Shown here piece by piece: positions 1-6,067 of a stretch of 6,067 nucleotides of DNA (positions are counted from its first letter, which is position 1; each line of letters opens with the position of its first letter). The DNA is taken from the NCBI GenBank assembly GCA_937958475.1, contig CALFXR010000042.1:1-6067 (forward strand), read 5' to 3'. The position numbers were made by a program, and so were the translations under genes. Below the pieces are notes generated by a model. It searched no databases. It worked only from the letters and a program-made list of their open reading frames with translations, and had not been told where the DNA came from. The DNA is from an uncultured Mesorhizobium sp. (GTDB taxonomy: Bacteria > Pseudomonadota > Alphaproteobacteria > Rhizobiales > Rhizobiaceae).

Positions 1-1379
1 GGGCGGCCGAGCGTCAGCGTGCCGGTCTTGTCGAAGACGACGGTGTCGACCTCCGACAGCCTTTCCAGCCCGGAACCGTCCTTGACCATGACGCCCTTCT
101 CGAAGAGCCGGCGCGCGGCGACCACCTGGACGATCGGCACGGCGAGGCCGAGCGCGCAGGGGCAGGTGATGATCAGCACGGCGATGGCGATGGTGACGGC
201 CCGGTGCCAGTCGCCGGAGGCGACCATCCAGCCGAGGAAGGTGACGAAGGCGGTGAGGTGGACGACGGGCGCATAGAGGGCGGAAGCGCGGTCGGCGATG
301 CGCCGGTAGCGGGCGCGACCGCCTTCGGCCGCCTCCATCATGCGCACCATCTCGGCGAGGAAGGAATCCTTCGCCGCCGCGGTCGCGTTCAGCGTCATCG
401 GACCGGTCAGGTTGAGCGTGCCCGCCTGGACGGCGTCGCCCGGGCGCACCTTGCGCGGATCGCTCTCGCCGGTGACCAGCGAGCAGTCGAGGTCGGAGGC
501 GCCCTCGGTGACGACGGCGTCGACGGGAATCCGCTCGCCGGCGGCCACCAGCAGCACCATGCCCGGCTCGATCTCGGCGACGGGCAGGTAGTTGCGGGTG
601 CCGTCGGGGGCGACCTGGGTGGCGCCGCGCGCCACGAGCCGGCTCAGGCCCTTGACGGCGACGCGGGCGCGCTCGCGCATGACATGGTCGAGGGTGCGGC
701 CGATGAGGAGGAAGAAGAGCAGCATCACCGCGGCGTCGAAATAGGCGTGCGAGCCGTGGTTGATGGTCTCGTAGAGGCTCATGGCGTAGGCGAGCGACAC
801 GCCGATGGCGATCGGCACATCCATGTTCATGCGGCCGTGACGCAGGACGTTCCAGGCCGAGCGGAAGAAGATGCGCCCGGCGAAGGCGAGCGCCGGCAGG
901 GCGATCAGGGCGGAAAGCCAGTGGAACAGGTCGCGCGTCGAATCCTCGGCGCCCGACCACACCGACACCGACAGCAGCATGATGTTGCCGGCGGCGAAGC
1001 CGGAGACGGCGACGGCGCGGATCAGTTCGGCGAGGCCTTCGTCCCTGCCCGCGGCCTCGAGGTCGAACAGGTGCGATTCGTAGCCGATTCCCTGCAGCGT
1101 CTCGACCAGCGGCGGCGGCGTGCCGCCCGCCCACTTCACCGTGACGCGCTTCGTCGACAGGTTGACGCGGGCGTTCTCGACGCCCTCGAGCTTGCACAAT
1201 TCGCCCTCGATCGACTGGATGCAGGCGGCGCAATGCACGTCGGGCACGGCGAGGTCGGTCTGGTGGACGCCCTCGCCGACGTCGCGGCTGGCGAGCAGGA
1301 TCTCGTCCTGCGAGGGGCCGGCGCGCCTGGCGCCGTCGACCTCGAGGGCGAGTTCGGTGCCGGGAGCGCAGCAGCTCAT
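1..1379 (-). CDS. fixI: Copper-transporting P1B-type ATPase FixI/CcoI, partial (C-terminal part lies outside the window)
   Basis: This is the copper-exporting P-type ATPase that supplies copper to the cbb3 oxidase during assembly; it sits in the inner membrane. The first 459 residues are visible; family members are roughly 750 residues, so the rest of the P-domain, the N-domain and the last helices are cut off by the window edge. The protein opens with MSCCAPG, a Cys pair at residues 3-4. A heavy-metal-associated domain follows at about 40-105 with CAAC at 50-53. There are hydrophobic segments near 118-138, 150-170, 186-205 and 214-230. The actuator motif TGES is at 303-306, the metal-site motif CPC at 406-408 in a membrane segment, and the phosphorylation motif DKTGT at 450-454, just before the edge. 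The ATG lies in an ATGA overlap with the fixH stop. No clear Shine-Dalgarno sequence precedes it, so translation is probably coupled to fixH. CPC plus the fixGH context identify FixI rather than a general CopA. Confidence 0.97.
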   Translation of the reverse strand, partial: MSCCAPGTELALEVDGARRAGPSQDEILLASRDVGEGVHQTDLAVPDVHCAACIQSIEGELCKLEGVENARVNLSTKRVTVKWAGGTPPPLVETLQGIGYESHLFDLEAAGRDEGLAELIRAVAVSGFAAGNIMLLSVSVWSGAEDSTRDLFHWLSALIALPALAFAGRIFFRSAWNVLRHGRMNMDVPIAIGVSLAYAMSLYETINHGSHAYFDAAVMLLFFLLIGRTLDHVMRERARVAVKGLSRLVARGATQVAPDGTRNYLPVAEIEPGMVLLVAAGERIPVDAVVTEGASDLDCSLVTGESDPRKVRPGDAVQAGTLNLTGPMTLNATAAAKDSFLAEMVRMMEAAEGGRARYRRIADRASALYAPVVHLTAFVTFLGWMVASGDWHRAVTIAIAVLIITCPCALGLAVPIVQVVAARRLFEKGVMVKDGSGLERLSEVDTVVFDKTGTLTLGR

Positions 1380-1873
1380 TTGAGGACGCCGTTGCTGACG
1401 ACGATGCGGCGAACGTCGCGATAGGGCTTGGCGAGGCCGGCCTGGGCGTCGATTTCGATGATCCAGATGCCGTCGCGGACGGCCTCGGCCACGGCGAAGG
1501 TGCCGTCGGCCTCACGGACGAGCGTGACGGTGCGATCCTCGGCGTCGTAGGCCGGCCGGCGGAAACTGGCGACGACGCCTTCGGCCGGAACCACCGCGCC
1601 ACCGGCATCGACGAGCCTGTAGGAGACGCGGCCGGCGCCGATCGCGAGTTCGCCCTTCCAGCCGAGCGCCGCCTGGACGCGGCCTTCCTCGGCCTTGCGG
1701 TTGAACTCCTGGCTGGCGACGTAGGAGTTCTTCACCACGAGGCCGGTCCAGCTGCGGTTCGCCGCCGTCGCCATCACCAGGTTGACGGCAATGACGACGC
1801 CGAAGAACGCCAGCATGATGACCAGCATGTGCCGTCCGGTGAACTTGCCACCACTCTCGGTCTGGGCGCTCAT
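1376..1873 (-). CDS. fixH: FixH family cbb3 oxidase assembly protein
   Basis: FixH is a small inner-membrane protein of the fixGHIS cluster, needed for making the cbb3 oxidase; its biochemical role is poorly defined, and it is usually thought to work with the FixI copper pump. The 165-residue protein has a short polar N-terminus, one membrane segment at about 16-36, and then a periplasmic-type domain. Just after the helix is the stretch GLVVKNSYVASQEFN (44-58), which looks like the conserved part of the family. Length fits FixH. The start codon overlaps the fixG stop as ATGA, and a purine-rich GGGGAAG lies about 7 bases upstream inside the end of fixG. The stop codon in turn overlaps the fixI start by four bases. 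Assignment rests on size, topology, motif and position between fixG and fixI; there is no catalytic motif to check. Confidence 0.93.
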   Translation of the reverse strand: MSAQTESGGKFTGRHMLVIMLAFFGVVIAVNLVMATAANRSWTGLVVKNSYVASQEFNRKAEEGRVQAALGWKGELAIGAGRVSYRLVDAGGAVVPAEGVVASFRRPAYDAEDRTVTLVREADGTFAVAEAVRDGIWIIEIDAQAGLAKPYRDVRRIVVSNGVLK

Positions 1874-3432
1874 TTCGTCTTCCCCGGTGCGTTGAAGGTC
1901 GCGACGTACTCGTCGCGCTCGAAGCTGGCCTTGTCCTCGACGACGAACTTGAAGGTCTGCGCCTCGCCGTCGATGAACTCAGCCGGCTGGCGGACGAAGA
2001 CCTTGATGGTCTTCAGCCGGTCCGGCTCGGCCTGGATCGCCACCGAGCGGTCCGCGGGCTGGTCGATGCCGGTGACGGTCATCTCGCCGCCGCGCAGGCC
2101 CTGCATGGTGACGATGATGGTGCGCGGCTCGGGGATCATGTTGAGCAGCTTGACGGTATAGCCGTTGCGGATCGAGCCGTCCGAGAGCGTCACGAACTGC
2201 GGGTTGCGGTCGTGCAGCACGTTGACCTCGAGCCGGTCGCGGGTGAGCAGCGCGTAGAGCAGCGCCAGGCCGGCGAGCGACCACGCCCCCATGTAGACGA
2301 AGGTGCGCGGGCGGAAGATCTTGCGGATGTGGAAATGCGCCAGACCGTGGGACATCTTGCCGTCGGCGCCGCGGACCTTGCGCGGATCGACGGTGCTGGT
2401 TCCGCCGGACGTGGCGATCGCCATGTTGGCGTTGTAGTCGTTCAGCGTGGCGTAGGAGATCAGGCCGCGCTCCCGTCCGACCTTGTCCATCACCGCGTCG
2501 CAGGCGTCGATGCACAGGGCGCAGGTGATGCATTCGAGCTGCTGGCCGTCGCGGATGTCGATGCCCATCGGGCACACCGCCACGCAGGCGTTGCAGTCGA
2601 CGCAGTCGCCGACCGCCTGGCCGGCGGCGGCCGCCTTCTTGGCATGACGCGACCGCGGCTCGCCGCGCCAGTCGTTGTAGGTGACGGTGAGCGAGTGCTC
2701 GTCGAGCATCGCCGCCTGGATGCGCGGCCACGGGCACATGTAGATGCAGACCTGCTCGCGCATCAGCCCGCCGAATGTGTAGGTCGTCGCGGTGAGAACG
2801 GCGACGGTGATGTAGGCGACCGGCGCGGCGTTGCCCGTGGCAAAGTCGCGCAACAGCGACGGCGCGTCGGCGAAGTAGAAGATCCAGGCGCCGCCCGTGG
2901 CCACCGCGATGGCCAGCCAGATCGCGTGCTTGACGATGCGCTTGCCGATCTTGTTCGCCGTCCACGGTCCTGCATCGAGCTTCATGCGGGCGTTCCTGTC
3001 GCCCTCCACGGCCCGTTCGACGACGAGGAACAGGTCGACCCAGACCGTTTGCGGACAGGTGTAGCCGCACCAGGCGCGGCCGACCGTCGAGGTGATCAGG
3101 AACAGGCCGATGCCCGCCATGACGAGAAGGCCGGCGACGAAGTAGAATTCCTGCGGCCAGATCTCGATGGGGAAGAAGTAGAAGCGGCGGTTGGCGAGGT
3201 CGATCAGCACCGCCTGGTCGGGTGCATAGGGACCGCGGTCCCAGCGCAGCCAGGGCGTCAGGTAATAGATGCCCAGCGTGATCGCCATGACCAGCCACTT
3301 GAAGCGGCGGAAATTGCCGGATGCGCGCTTCGGGAAGATCTTCTTGCGTGCCGCATAGAGCGGCTGGCGTACCTTGGCCGAGTTGACGGCCTCTGCATCC
3401 AGCCTTTCGACTTCCGCGTCGTTCAGCATCAT
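1870..3432 (-). CDS. fixG: Cytochrome c oxidase accessory protein FixG/CcoG (membrane 4Fe-4S ferredoxin type)
   Basis: FixG/CcoG is an inner-membrane iron-sulfur protein of cbb3 oxidase biogenesis; work on CcoG homologues links it to Cu(II) reduction. The 520-residue product has hydrophobic segments near 46-62, 96-116, 168-188, 203-222 and 378-397. It carries paired-cysteine membrane motifs WCGYTCPQ (C122, C126) and CIYMCPWPR (C229, C233). Two 4Fe-4S motifs follow: CVDCNACVAVCP (C277, C280, C283, C287) and CITCALCIDACD (C301, C304, C307, C311). A C-terminal periplasmic domain of about 120 residues (400-518) matches the Ig-like FixG C-terminal module. Length and all cysteines look intact. The gene opens with two consecutive ATGs (3430-3432 and 3427-3429); GGAGA lies 2 bases before the first and 5 before the second, so the true start may be the second. 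It is the first gene after the intergenic FNR/FixK-like box, and its stop overlaps fixH by four bases. Confidence 0.97.
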   Translation of the reverse strand: MMLNDAEVERLDAEAVNSAKVRQPLYAARKKIFPKRASGNFRRFKWLVMAITLGIYYLTPWLRWDRGPYAPDQAVLIDLANRRFYFFPIEIWPQEFYFVAGLLVMAGIGLFLITSTVGRAWCGYTCPQTVWVDLFLVVERAVEGDRNARMKLDAGPWTANKIGKRIVKHAIWLAIAVATGGAWIFYFADAPSLLRDFATGNAAPVAYITVAVLTATTYTFGGLMREQVCIYMCPWPRIQAAMLDEHSLTVTYNDWRGEPRSRHAKKAAAAGQAVGDCVDCNACVAVCPMGIDIRDGQQLECITCALCIDACDAVMDKVGRERGLISYATLNDYNANMAIATSGGTSTVDPRKVRGADGKMSHGLAHFHIRKIFRPRTFVYMGAWSLAGLALLYALLTRDRLEVNVLHDRNPQFVTLSDGSIRNGYTVKLLNMIPEPRTIIVTMQGLRGGEMTVTGIDQPADRSVAIQAEPDRLKTIKVFVRQPAEFIDGEAQTFKFVVEDKASFERDEYVATFNAPGKTK

Positions 3433-3503
3433 GGTCTCCGGCAGGTTCCACTCGGCTCAGCAAAGCGACGGATGGCGGGGGGCCTTGGCGTCGGAGATTG
3501 CAT
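3429..3503 (-). other. Possible 24-codon leader ORF overlapping the fixG start
   Basis: An ATG at 3501-3503 opens a 24-codon frame (MQSPTPRPPAIRRFAEP...) whose TGA stop at 3429-3431 sits inside the double ATG of fixG. The same ATGA-type overlap joins fixG to fixH and fixH to fixI. GAGG lies about 5 bases upstream of the ATG. The peptide is proline- and arginine-rich and I recognise no family. In GC-rich DNA a frame this short is easily a coincidence, and a promoter placed at the usual distance from the nearby box would start transcription almost on the ATG. I list it as a candidate only. Confidence 0.18.
3435..3439 (-). promoter_or_regulatory. Shine-Dalgarno sequence of fixG
   Basis: The minus strand reads GGAGA here, followed by CC and then ATGATG. 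Spacing is 2 bases to the first ATG and 5 to the second. The second spacing is nearer the usual range, which favours translation starting at 3429 and a protein of 519 residues. Confidence 0.5.
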
Positions 3504-3540
3504 TGCCGCCTCTTGGTGCAGGAATCGCCAGCGCATCGCG

Positions 3541-3554
3541 TTGATTCAGGTCAA
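3541..3554 (-). promoter_or_regulatory. FNR/FixK/Anr-type binding box upstream of fixG
   Basis: The minus strand reads TTGACCTGAATCAA, which keeps both TTGA and TCAA half-sites with six bases between them and differs from the TTGAT-N4-ATCAA consensus at one position. Proteins of the Crp/FNR family (FixK, FnrL, Anr) bind such sites and switch on cbb3 genes at low oxygen in many proteobacteria. The centre is about 115-118 bases upstream of the fixG start, and the only downstream gene in either direction is fixG, since ccoP ends on the far side. A class II arrangement would put the transcript start near 3506, but I see no convincing -10 element there. The site is visible; its use is inferred. 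Confidence 0.75.
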
Positions 3555-3615
3555 ACACCGAGGTCACGCCTTTTTTACCGGCGGGGTCGGAAGCTGTCGA
3601 TGCGACCAAATGCAG

Positions 3616-3641
3616 AAGGCCCGGCATTGCTGCCGGGCCTT
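3616..3641 (-). terminator. Perfect hairpin after ccoP, probable terminator or attenuator
   Basis: AAGGCCCGGCA at 3616-3626 and TGCCGGGCCTT at 3631-3641 form a perfect 11-bp stem with a 4-base loop. On the minus strand the stem starts about 51 bases past the ccoP stop and is followed by CTGCATTTGG, so the T-rich tail is weak. This fits an imperfect intrinsic terminator, or a 3'-end stabilising hairpin separating ccoNOQP from fixGHI. It lies upstream of the FNR-type box, so it would not affect a transcript starting at that box. Confidence 0.6.
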
Positions 3642-3692
3642 TGCGCTGAGCGGGTTGAGGGTGGGAAAAAGCTTCGACCCCCCGGCAAAAGC

Positions 3693-4559
3693 CTATTCCC
3701 CGCCGCCCAGCGAATGGACGTAAATCGCCAGTTCCTTGACCTTGGTGTCGCCCAGGCGTCCGCCCCAGGCGGGCATCACGCCGTGCTTGGGCGCCTTGAC
3801 CTGCGCAGCGATCGCCGATTCGCCTTCGCCGCGGAGCCAGATGGCATCCGTCAGGTTGGGCGCGCCGAGTTCGCGGTTGCCCTTGCCGTCGTCGCCGTGG
3901 CAGGCCGCGCAGTTGTCGGTGAAGACGGTCTTGCCCGGCTCGACCATCGCCTGGTCGGCGACGGCGCCGCCCGAGAGACTGGCGACGTAGGCGCTGACCT
4001 GTGCGATCTGCGTGGCGTCGATGATCTCGCCAAAAGCAGGCATGTCGGAGATGCGGGTGTCGCCATCTTCGGCGAAGCGGATGCCGTGCGTGACCGTCTG
4101 GTAGATCTGGTCGATGCTGCCGCCCCAGACCCAGTCGTCGTCGTTGAGGTTCGGATAACCGACCGACCCTTGCGCGCCCGAACCGTGGCACTGGACGCAG
4201 TTCACCTTGAAGGCGGCAGCGCCGGCGGCGATGGCGAACTGCCGCAGCGTGTCGTCCTTGATGATCTCGTCCACCGACTTGGCGGCCACCGCCTCGACAT
4301 ACTGGCCCTTGGCGGCTTCGGCGGCCACCAGTTCGGCCTTGACGTCGGCGCGGCTGGAGTAGCCGAGCAGGCCCGTGGTCGCCGACGACAGCATCGGCCA
4401 CGCCGGGTAGGCGACGGTGTAGGCCAGCGCCCAGACGATGGTGATGTAGAAGGTCCACACCCACCAGCGCGGGAGCGGATTGTTCAGTTCGCGGATACCG
4501 TCCCACTCGTGGCCGGTCGTGGCGACGCCTGTCGCCTCATCGATGTGCTTCTCGGTCAT
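3693..4559 (-). CDS. ccoP: cbb3-type cytochrome c oxidase subunit III, diheme cytochrome c CcoP/FixP
   Basis: CcoP is the diheme c-type cytochrome of the cbb3 oxidase; it is anchored in the inner membrane and passes electrons from soluble cytochromes to CcoO and CcoN. The 288-residue product has a cytoplasmic N-terminus and a single membrane helix near 33-55 (WWVWTFYITIVWALAYTVAYP), typical of the family. Two periplasmic cytochrome c domains follow. The first has CVQCH at 121-125 with M173 (DMPAFG) as likely axial ligand. The second has CAACH at 217-221 with M262 (VMPAWG). Length and ligands are normal. The ATG lies 3 bases past the ccoQ stop, and the likely ribosome site AAGGA is inside the end of ccoQ. 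It is the last gene of the ccoNOQP block; a hairpin follows. Confidence 0.98.
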   Translation of the reverse strand: MTEKHIDEATGVATTGHEWDGIRELNNPLPRWWVWTFYITIVWALAYTVAYPAWPMLSSATTGLLGYSSRADVKAELVAAEAAKGQYVEAVAAKSVDEIIKDDTLRQFAIAAGAAAFKVNCVQCHGSGAQGSVGYPNLNDDDWVWGGSIDQIYQTVTHGIRFAEDGDTRISDMPAFGEIIDATQIAQVSAYVASLSGGAVADQAMVEPGKTVFTDNCAACHGDDGKGNRELGAPNLTDAIWLRGEGESAIAAQVKAPKHGVMPAWGGRLGDTKVKELAIYVHSLGGGE

Positions 4560-4562
4560 GAC

Positions 4563-4715
4563 TCAGTCTTCCTTGAGCGGGATTTGGGCCGCATCGTCGG
4601 CGATCTTGCGACTGCCGGGGCGGAACGCGAAGAGCACGACGCCGACGAAGAAGAGAGCCATGAACAGCAGTCCCCAGCTGTCGGCGAAGTGGCGCATTGC
4701 GGTGTAGGTTTCCAT
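4563..4715 (-). CDS. ccoQ: cbb3-type cytochrome c oxidase subunit IV, CcoQ/FixQ
   Basis: CcoQ is the small non-catalytic membrane subunit of the cbb3 oxidase, reported to stabilise the complex and the association of CcoP. The 50-residue product starts METYTAMRHFADSWG, has one hydrophobic helix at about 14-31 (WGLLFMALFFVGVVLFAF), then the short motif RPGSRK and a polar acidic tail ending in KED. This matches CcoQ in size, topology and the helix-to-RPG pattern. A strong ribosome site, GAGGAGGG, overlaps the ccoO stop and lies about 4 bases before the ATG. The gene starts 10 bases after ccoO and ends 3 bases before ccoP. The position between ccoO and ccoP makes the call secure despite the short length. 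Confidence 0.95.
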   Translation of the reverse strand: METYTAMRHFADSWGLLFMALFFVGVVLFAFRPGSRKIADDAAQIPLKED

Positions 4716-4725
4716 CGCGCCCTCC

Positions 4726-5457
4726 TCAGCGATAGCCGGCGGCTTCGTCGTAGGTCGAGAAATCGACCAGCGTGCCGAGCATCTGCAGGTAGGCGACCAG
4801 CGCGTCCATTTCCGTCAGCCGCGCCGGATCGCCGTCGAAGGCGCCGAGCTTGGCCTTCGGGTAGCGGGCCTCGACGCCGGACGTGTCGGCGTTCGGGTCG
4901 GCCTGCGCCTTCATGTCGGCCTCGGCGTTGGCGATCATCTCCTCGGTGTAGGGCACGCCGAGCATGGACTGCGCCGACAGATGCGTGGCGAAATCCTTCA
5001 CGCTCAGCTCGTTGTTCAGCAGGAACGAGTAGCTGGGCATGATCGATTCCGGCACGACCGAGCGCGGCTCGATCAGGTGCTGGACGTGCCACTCGTTGGA
5101 GTAGCGGTCGCCGACGCGGGCGAGGTCGGGGCCGGATCGCTTCGACCCCCACTGGAACGGATGGTCGTACATCGATTCCGCCGCCAGGCTGTAGTGGCCG
5201 TAGCGCTCGACCTCGTCGCGGAAGGGCCGGATCATCTGCGAGTGGCAGACGTAGCACCCTTCACGGATGTAGATGTCGCGCCCGGCGAGTTCCAGCGGCG
5301 AGTAGGGCCGCATTCCCTCAACCTTCTCGATGGTGTTCTCGAGGTAGAAAAGGGGTGCGATCTCGACGATGCCGCCGACGGTGACGACCAGGAAGGAAGC
5401 CGCCAGCAGAAGCGTGGCGTTCTTCTCCAGGACTTGGTGTTTATCCATCAAAGCCAT
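4726..5457 (-). CDS. ccoO: cbb3-type cytochrome c oxidase subunit II, monoheme cytochrome c CcoO/FixO
   Basis: CcoO is the membrane-anchored monoheme cytochrome c that hands electrons to the CcoN active site. The 243-residue product has an N-terminal membrane anchor at about 14-38, then a periplasmic domain with the heme motif CYVCH at 68-72 within REGCYVCHSQMIRPFRDE. M140 (SIMPSY) is the likely axial methionine. The stretches ERYGHYSLAAESMYDHPFQWGSK (85-107, split by family signature) and GPDLARVG (109-116) are typical of the family. Length is standard. The ATG at 5455-5457 has AAGGAAG about 8 bases upstream, overlapping the ccoN stop; M4 is a possible alternative start but is further from this site. 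ccoN ends 12 bases before it and ccoQ begins 10 bases after it, consistent with one transcript. Confidence 0.98.
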   Translation of the reverse strand: MALMDKHQVLEKNATLLLAASFLVVTVGGIVEIAPLFYLENTIEKVEGMRPYSPLELAGRDIYIREGCYVCHSQMIRPFRDEVERYGHYSLAAESMYDHPFQWGSKRSGPDLARVGDRYSNEWHVQHLIEPRSVVPESIMPSYSFLLNNELSVKDFATHLSAQSMLGVPYTEEMIANAEADMKAQADPNADTSGVEARYPKAKLGAFDGDPARLTEMDALVAYLQMLGTLVDFSTYDEAAGYR

Positions 5458-5469
5458 GTTTGCGCTTCC

Positions 5470-6067
5470 TTACTCGGCAGCCTGCAGGGCGGGGGCGGCG
5501 CCGGGCATCGGCTCCTCCTCGCGCTGATAGCCAAGGATTGTCATCGTGATGTTCCAGGCCATGACCAGGGCGCCGGTCAGGTAGAGCAGACCGCCCAGGG
5601 CACGCAGGACATAGTAGGGATGCATGGCCGCGACGGTTTCGGCGAACGAATAGACCAGGAAGCCCTGCTCGTCGTACTCGCGCCACATCAGGCCCTGCAT
5701 GATGCCCGAGACCCACATCACCGCCGCGTAGACGACGATGCCGAGGGTGGCGAGCCAGAAGTGCCAGGTGACCAGCCGCAGCGAATAGAGGCGCTGACGG
5801 TTCCACAGCTTCGGCACCATGTAGTAGAGCGCGCCGAACGAGATCATGCCAACCCAGCCGAGAGCGCCCGAGTGGACGTGGCCGATGGTCCAGTCCGTGT
5901 AGTGCGACAGCGAGTTGACCGCCTTGATCGACATCATCGGGCCTTCGAAGGTCGACATGCCGTAGAAGGCGATGGCGAGAACCATCATGCGGATGATCGG
6001 GTCGGTGCGGATCTTGTCCCAGGCGCCCGAGAGCGTCATCAGGCCGTTGATCATGCCGCCCCAGGAG
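5470..6067 (-). CDS. ccoN: cbb3-type cytochrome c oxidase subunit I CcoN/FixN, partial (C-terminal part only)
   Basis: CcoN is the catalytic heme-copper subunit that reduces oxygen to water in the inner membrane. About 198 C-terminal residues are visible, entering the window in frame as SWGGMINGLM; the family is roughly 480-550 residues, so the N-terminal part with the CuB ligands lies upstream of the window. The motif GHVHSGALGW is at about 5850-5880; by family knowledge the first His (5878-5880) binds heme b3 and the second (5872-5874) binds heme b. STFEGPMMSIKAVNSLSHYTDWT just before it is a CcoN signature. Further hydrophobic segments (GWVGMISFGALYYMV, LATLGIVVYAAVMWV, LGGLLYLTGALVMAW) are the last transmembrane helices, followed by a polar tail. 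The reading frame is intact to TAA. ccoO follows after 12 bases. Confidence 0.98.
   Translation of the reverse strand, partial: SWGGMINGLMTLSGAWDKIRTDPIIRMMVLAIAFYGMSTFEGPMMSIKAVNSLSHYTDWTIGHVHSGALGWVGMISFGALYYMVPKLWNRQRLYSLRLVTWHFWLATLGIVVYAAVMWVSGIMQGLMWREYDEQGFLVYSFAETVAAMHPYYVLRALGGLLYLTGALVMAWNITMTILGYQREEEPMPGAAPALQAAE

Larger units (their letters stand above)
3433..3692. other. ccoP-fixG intergenic region
   Basis: This 260-base gap is the only sizeable non-coding stretch in the window; all other junctions are 12 bases or less, or overlap. In minus-strand order it holds the hairpin at 3616-3641, an A6 run (3571-3576), the FNR/FixK-type box at 3541-3554, the possible leader ORF, and the fixG ribosome site. 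I see no tRNA, recognisable riboswitch or repeat. It separates the oxidase structural genes from the assembly genes and probably contains the fixGHI promoter. Confidence 0.7.

Noticed and set aside
204..1424. 406-codon open frame on the plus strand
   Set aside because: It lies antisense to fixI, whose frame carries TGES, CPC and DKTGT. The plus-strand translation is low-complexity (rich in Gly, Ala, Asp, Arg, His) with no recognisable domain, as expected for an antisense shadow in GC-rich DNA.
1979..3463. 494-codon frame on the minus strand, offset from fixG
   Set aside because: It overlaps fixG in another frame, uses a non-ATG start, and its Arg/His/Gly/Leu-rich product lacks the iron-sulfur motifs found in the fixG frame.
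2212..3723. 503-codon open frame on the plus strand
   Set aside because: It is antisense to fixG and runs through the intergenic region and into the end of ccoP. The composition is Asp/Gly/Ala/Arg-rich, without membrane segments or motifs.
3457..4506. 349-codon frame on the minus strand, offset from ccoP and extending into the intergenic region
   Set aside because: It is an out-of-frame reading of ccoP with an Arg-rich product; the real frame has two CxxCH motifs.
3498..5042. 514-codon open frame on the plus strand
   Set aside because: It is antisense to ccoP, ccoQ and part of ccoO, all of which have clear heme or family motifs. It ends in an Arg/Ser/Pro-rich stretch typical of shadow translation.
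5924..5937. TTGATCGACATCAT, one base off an FNR/FixK box
   Set aside because: It falls inside ccoN, in codons of the conserved MMSIKAV stretch, about 470 bases from the ccoO start with no gap for a promoter. A coding coincidence is more likely.
1..6067. Search for an undescribed system, mobile element, CRISPR array or RNA gene
   Set aside because: Nearly all of the window is accounted for by a standard ccoNOQP-fixGHI arrangement with intact motifs. No long direct or inverted repeats, transposase frames or tRNA-like folds were seen by eye.

Overview
The window is a GC-rich stretch of an alphaproteobacterial genome, most likely from the Hyphomicrobiales (rhizobia and relatives). This rests on gene order and on protein motifs that resemble rhizobial FixNOQP/FixGHI; the species cannot be named from the sequence. 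Every gene I can support lies on the minus strand, so the cluster is read from high to low coordinates. The long open frames on the plus strand are GC-driven antisense shadows.

Layout in transcription order: the C-terminal third of ccoN/fixN (5470-6067, its start outside the window), ccoO/fixO (4726-5457), ccoQ/fixQ (4563-4715, a 50-residue gene), and ccoP/fixP (3693-4559). A 260-bp intergenic stretch (3433-3692) follows. It holds a perfect 11-bp-stem hairpin and a near-palindromic FNR/FixK-type box. Then come ccoG/fixG (1870-3432), fixH (1376-1873), and the first 459 codons of ccoI/fixI (1-1379), which runs off the low-coordinate edge. A ccoS/fixS gene would be expected just beyond that edge, but this cannot be seen.

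Functionally, ccoNOQP encodes the cbb3-type (C-family) heme-copper terminal oxidase used for respiration at low oxygen: CcoN is the catalytic subunit, CcoO and CcoP are membrane-anchored c-type cytochromes feeding it electrons, and CcoQ is a small membrane subunit. fixGHI(S) encodes the assembly side: FixI is the copper-exporting P1B-type ATPase that supplies copper for the oxidase, FixG is a membrane ferredoxin-like protein linked to copper handling, and FixH is a small membrane assembly partner. The spacing is tight within each block (gaps of 3-12 bp, or 4-bp ATGA overlaps), which points to two operons or one operon with an internal promoter.

I find no mobile element, CRISPR array, RNA gene or unknown system here. 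The most informative non-coding part is the ccoP-fixG intergenic region, with its candidate oxygen-responsive box, hairpin and a possible 24-codon leader ORF ending across the fixG start.
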